A DNA stretch of 64,000 nt from Paenibacillus montaniterrae. Its GTDB lineage: Bacteria; Bacillota; Bacilli; Paenibacillales; Paenibacillaceae. The stretch covers positions 62,001-126,000 of the forward strand of contig NZ_BOSE01000010.1 in the NCBI RefSeq assembly GCF_018403185.1, in the 5' to 3' direction. Made by a program: the position numbers and the translations under genes. Below the pieces are notes generated by a model. The model saw nothing but the letters and a program-made list of their open reading frames with translations. It searched no databases and had not been told where the DNA came from. Of this stretch, positions 61,730 to 64,000 are shown in pieces (positions within the stretch are counted from its first letter, which is position 1; every line of letters starts with the position of its first letter).

Positions 61730-63277
61730 TTGACAGCATATCGTGTAATGATCGTAGATGATGAGGCGATCTTTCGTACAGGCTTGGCACATTTGCATGA
61801 TTGGGCACGTGAAGGCATAGAAATCGTTGCGCAGGCTGCCAATGGCGCAGAGGCGCTGGAGCTCATTCATGCCGTACAGCCGCATGTGCTTATAACAGAT
61901 ATTATGATGCCGATTATGGATGGCATCGAACTGGTGAAAATTGTACGCCAAACGCATCCCGAACTGAAGATCATTATTTTAAGCAGCTATAGTGAATTTG
62001 AGCTGGTGCGTGAAGTGTTTAAATATGGAGTGGACGATTACTTGCTCAAGCCAAAGGTGACCCCTGAGGAGCTGGTCGCGCTTATTCGCAGCTCCAGCAA
62101 GCCGACTGCGGTCAAGCGAGATACGAGCGGCCCGCTGCTGAAGGAGCCTTCGATTATGCTCAGCCAATGGTTTGAGCAGGAGGAACTGGCGGCAAACGAC
62201 CGACAAGAGCTGCAGCAGCAGCTGCCGAAGGCGCAATTCAGCCTGCTTGTGACGAATGTTGCGGTGCTGCAAAGCTTGACCAATGCGAGCCAGTATGAGC
62301 TGGAGCAATATATATTGCAGCAGTGCTATGAGTATTTTGCACGAACGACGCATATTGCAGTATTTACGAAGCAGTATGTATCGGTTGTATTGAATTATGA
62401 TGCGGAAGAGAAACCGAATCTGCATCCGCTGCTGCTAGCCTTTGTTAAAGCCATCAATAAGCAGTATCCTGCGCTAACGTTTATTTTATCCGACAGCATG
62501 CAAGAAATAGATGATTTGCAGATGAGCTATGCCCGGCAGCAGCAGCTGTTCGCCAAGGCGCTCTATTTTAATGAGCGGCGCTTTATTATTGAGGATGAAA
62601 TCAAGCTGGAGCATGTCGATGTGCCGTTTGACCATGACGCCTTCGTCAACGCTTTAAAATGGCTGACCTTTAATCAGGCAAAGGAGCAGCTTGTCGATTA
62701 TTTCAGCAAGCTGCAAATGGTGCAGGGGCTGGACGAATATTCGCTCAAGCGCTTTATTCAGCATATTATTTATACAGTTATGAGCACGCTGGAGCATTTG
62801 CATCTGCCATTTACGGAGCTGGGCACAGAGAAGCTCGTTTGGTTTAAACGGATTGACCTGGCGACAACGCTGGCTGAGCTAACAGATATCATCGAGCAGT
62901 TTATGGCGATGGTCGAACAGCAGGTGAGCGAGCATCAGGATCAAAGTCAGGCCAATACGTTGAATCAAATCATTGATTTCATTCATGACAACTATGAGCA
63001 GGATATTTCGCTTGCCGAGCTGGCTGAGCGGTTTCATATGAATTACAGCTATTTGTCATGGTATTTCAAGCAGCGCACGAATGAAAATTTAACCGCCTAC
63101 ATTAATAAGGTGCGAGTGGAGAAGGCGAAGGAGCTGCTAAAATACACTGACGAGACGATTTCGCAAATCAGCACAAAGATCGGCTTTTCCGAGCACAACT
63201 ATTTCTCCAAAGTATTTAAAAAATTTGTTGGCATGACGCCAATTGAATACCGCCATGCTAATAGCGGGCCAAGGTGA
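61730..63277 (+). CDS. YesN-type response regulator with AraC domain
   Basis: The 515-residue protein has a receiver domain (DDEAIF, phospho-acceptor Asp in LITDIMMPIMDG, Lys in YLLKP), a middle region and the C-terminal AraC domain (LAELAERFHMNYSYLSWYFK and ISQISTKIGFSEHNYFSKVF). It starts with TTG, seven bases after AGAAGGTG. It precedes its kinase gene by four bases and is divergent from the gan-like operon, which it likely activates. Confidence 0.9.
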   Translation: MTAYRVMIVDDEAIFRTGLAHLHDWAREGIEIVAQAANGAEALELIHAVQPHVLITDIMMPIMDGIELVKIVRQTHPELKIIILSSYSEFELVREVFKYGVDDYLLKPKVTPEELVALIRSSSKPTAVKRDTSGPLLKEPSIMLSQWFEQEELAANDRQELQQQLPKAQFSLLVTNVAVLQSLTNASQYELEQYILQQCYEYFARTTHIAVFTKQYVSVVLNYDAEEKPNLHPLLLAFVKAINKQYPALTFILSDSMQEIDDLQMSYARQQQLFAKALYFNERRFIIEDEIKLEHVDVPFDHDAFVNALKWLTFNQAKEQLVDYFSKLQMVQGLDEYSLKRFIQHIIYTVMSTLEHLHLPFTELGTEKLVWFKRIDLATTLAELTDIIEQFMAMVEQQVSEHQDQSQANTLNQIIDFIHDNYEQDISLAELAERFHMNYSYLSWYFKQRTNENLTAYINKVRVEKAKELLKYTDETISQISTKIGFSEHNYFSKVFKKFVGMTPIEYRHANSGPR

Positions 63278-63281
63278 TCGC

Positions 63282-64000
63282 ATGCTAAAGCGCAATAGTA
63301 TATTTATGAAGTTTTTTATCGTCGTACTCGTTGCGACGATTATTATTTCCGGCGTGCTGACGCTTGCCGCTTCGCAAATCTCCGAGCGCATTTTGCTGGA
63401 GCAGACGAAGCAAAATGCTACCGTCAATTTGCGGCTTGTAAAGGACGAGCTGCTAAAATACAATGAGCAAATCGTAAATACGATGGTGCAAATCAACACC
63501 AGTGACGCCTTCAAGCAATATTTGACGCGTCCTGCCGAATCTACGCTGGACCGCTTGAACATTATTATTGAGCTTGGCAGATATATTGAGACGTACAAAG
63601 ATTATTTAAGCCCGGACAATACGCATTTTATCGTGTCGGGCATTGGTGCTAACCAAAACCGCAATTATTCCAGCAACGCTTTAAAATGGGACCAGATTCC
63701 GCCAAACATCGTCGAGGATTTTATGACGGAGGACGGGCTTGTCGCACAGAAGGTGCTGTATCATGGCAGCCAGCATTTATTTGCCGACACGGTGCCGTAT
63801 GAGCGATACATTTTCGCCACGAAGCCGTTAATGGATCGGCGCACGATGTACGGCTATGCAATCGTCATTATGGACGAGCAAACGATTTATAATCGCTACA
63901 GCTCGTATTTGACACCGGGCTCACGCATATCGCTTGTGTCTGCAGGCGGCTATGCGCTCTCCAGCAGCGAGCGGGAGTTGACCAGCACGCAGCAGCCGGA
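63282..64000 (+). CDS. YesM-type sensor histidine kinase, 5' part
   Basis: The frame opens at the ATG at 63282 (AAGGTG seven bases upstream) and runs out of the window after 239 codons. The N-terminus MLKRNSIFMKFFIVVLVATIII is a membrane helix, followed by an extracellular helical/dCache-like sensor region (QISERILLEQTKQN, AFKQYLTRP, RYIETYKDYL). HAMP and kinase domains must lie beyond the window. It forms a two-component pair with the preceding regulator and probably senses galactan fragments or the loaded binding protein. Confidence 0.85.
   Translation, partial: MLKRNSIFMKFFIVVLVATIIISGVLTLAASQISERILLEQTKQNATVNLRLVKDELLKYNEQIVNTMVQINTSDAFKQYLTRPAESTLDRLNIIIELGRYIETYKDYLSPDNTHFIVSGIGANQNRNYSSNALKWDQIPPNIVEDFMTEDGLVAQKVLYHGSQHLFADTVPYERYIFATKPLMDRRTMYGYAIVIMDEQTIYNRYSSYLTPGSRISLVSAGGYALSSSERELTSTQQP

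Noticed and set aside
1..64000. tRNA, rRNA, insertion sequence, phage, plasmid or defence island
   Set aside because: I saw no cloverleaf or rRNA-like sequence, no transposase or integrase frame and no cluster of defence genes. The lone methyltransferase is the only DNA-modification gene.

Overview
The window looks like chromosomal DNA of a Paenibacillus-type Firmicute. The signs are AGGAGG-type ribosome sites, many TTG and GTG starts, several YesM/YesN sensor and AraC-regulator pairs beside sugar ABC transporters, a cell-wall enzyme anchored by SLH repeats, cre sites, and Fur and MntR type boxes. I see no rRNA or tRNA gene, insertion sequence, phage gene or CRISPR array. The genus is inferred from gene content only.

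Layout. 1-5.1 kb: the end of a GH9 cellulase, a solitary type III Mod-like DNA methyltransferase, two small conserved proteins (YjbQ and YbjQ families) and a soluble histidine kinase. 5.1-9.8 kb: a Fur-box-linked AraC regulator, a possible small RNA, and an mntABCD-type metal ABC operon. 9.8-15.1 kb: a sugar porter and, upstream of it, a three-gene sensor set (membrane-anchored sugar-binding protein, YesM kinase, YesN regulator). 15.1-19.4 kb: a palindromic repeat block, a PucR regulator divergent from a two-gene chromate-type transporter, and a HAD phosphatase. 19.4-24.8 kb: NamA, then a TetR regulator divergent from a SwrC-like RND pump. 24.9-28.3 kb: a TIM-barrel isomerase divergent from a LacI regulator, followed by a VOC protein and a short-chain dehydrogenase. 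28.4-38.3 kb: a carbohydrate locus with two LplB/LplC-type permeases, a binding lipoprotein, YesM, YesN and a GH2 enzyme. 38.5-41.0 kb: housekeeping genes fbaA and greA around a zinc-ribbon membrane protein. 41.4-45.6 kb: a 1406-residue SLH-anchored GH43 arabinanase. 45.7-53.3 kb: an EamA exporter divergent from LysR, a GH5 enzyme with a ricin-type domain, an unrecognised small ORF, an odd EIIC-like fusion protein, a decayed ORF and a luciferase-like oxidoreductase. 53.5-56.2 kb: an ABC exporter fused to a cyclic-nucleotide-binding domain, and a GNAT acetyltransferase. 56.4-64 kb: a gan-like operon (binding protein, two permeases, GH42 beta-galactosidase) divergent from a YesN regulator and a kinase cut by the window end.

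How it fits together. Most of the window serves plant-polysaccharide use. Secreted or wall-bound enzymes (GH9, GH43, GH5) cut the polymer, ABC transporters and a porter import oligomers or monomers, and cytoplasmic GH2 and GH42 finish the hydrolysis. Three separate two- or three-component sensor sets sit beside three separate transporters, and candidate operator repeats can be read directly in front of each transporter. The metal region combines iron and manganese type control signals.

I do not see one clear new defence or genetic system. The observations most worth following are the Fur-box/terminator transcript at 5954-6110, the ABC exporter with a cyclic-nucleotide-binding tail, the EIIC fusion protein, and a pair of hairpins 17 kb apart that keep their structure through compensatory base changes.
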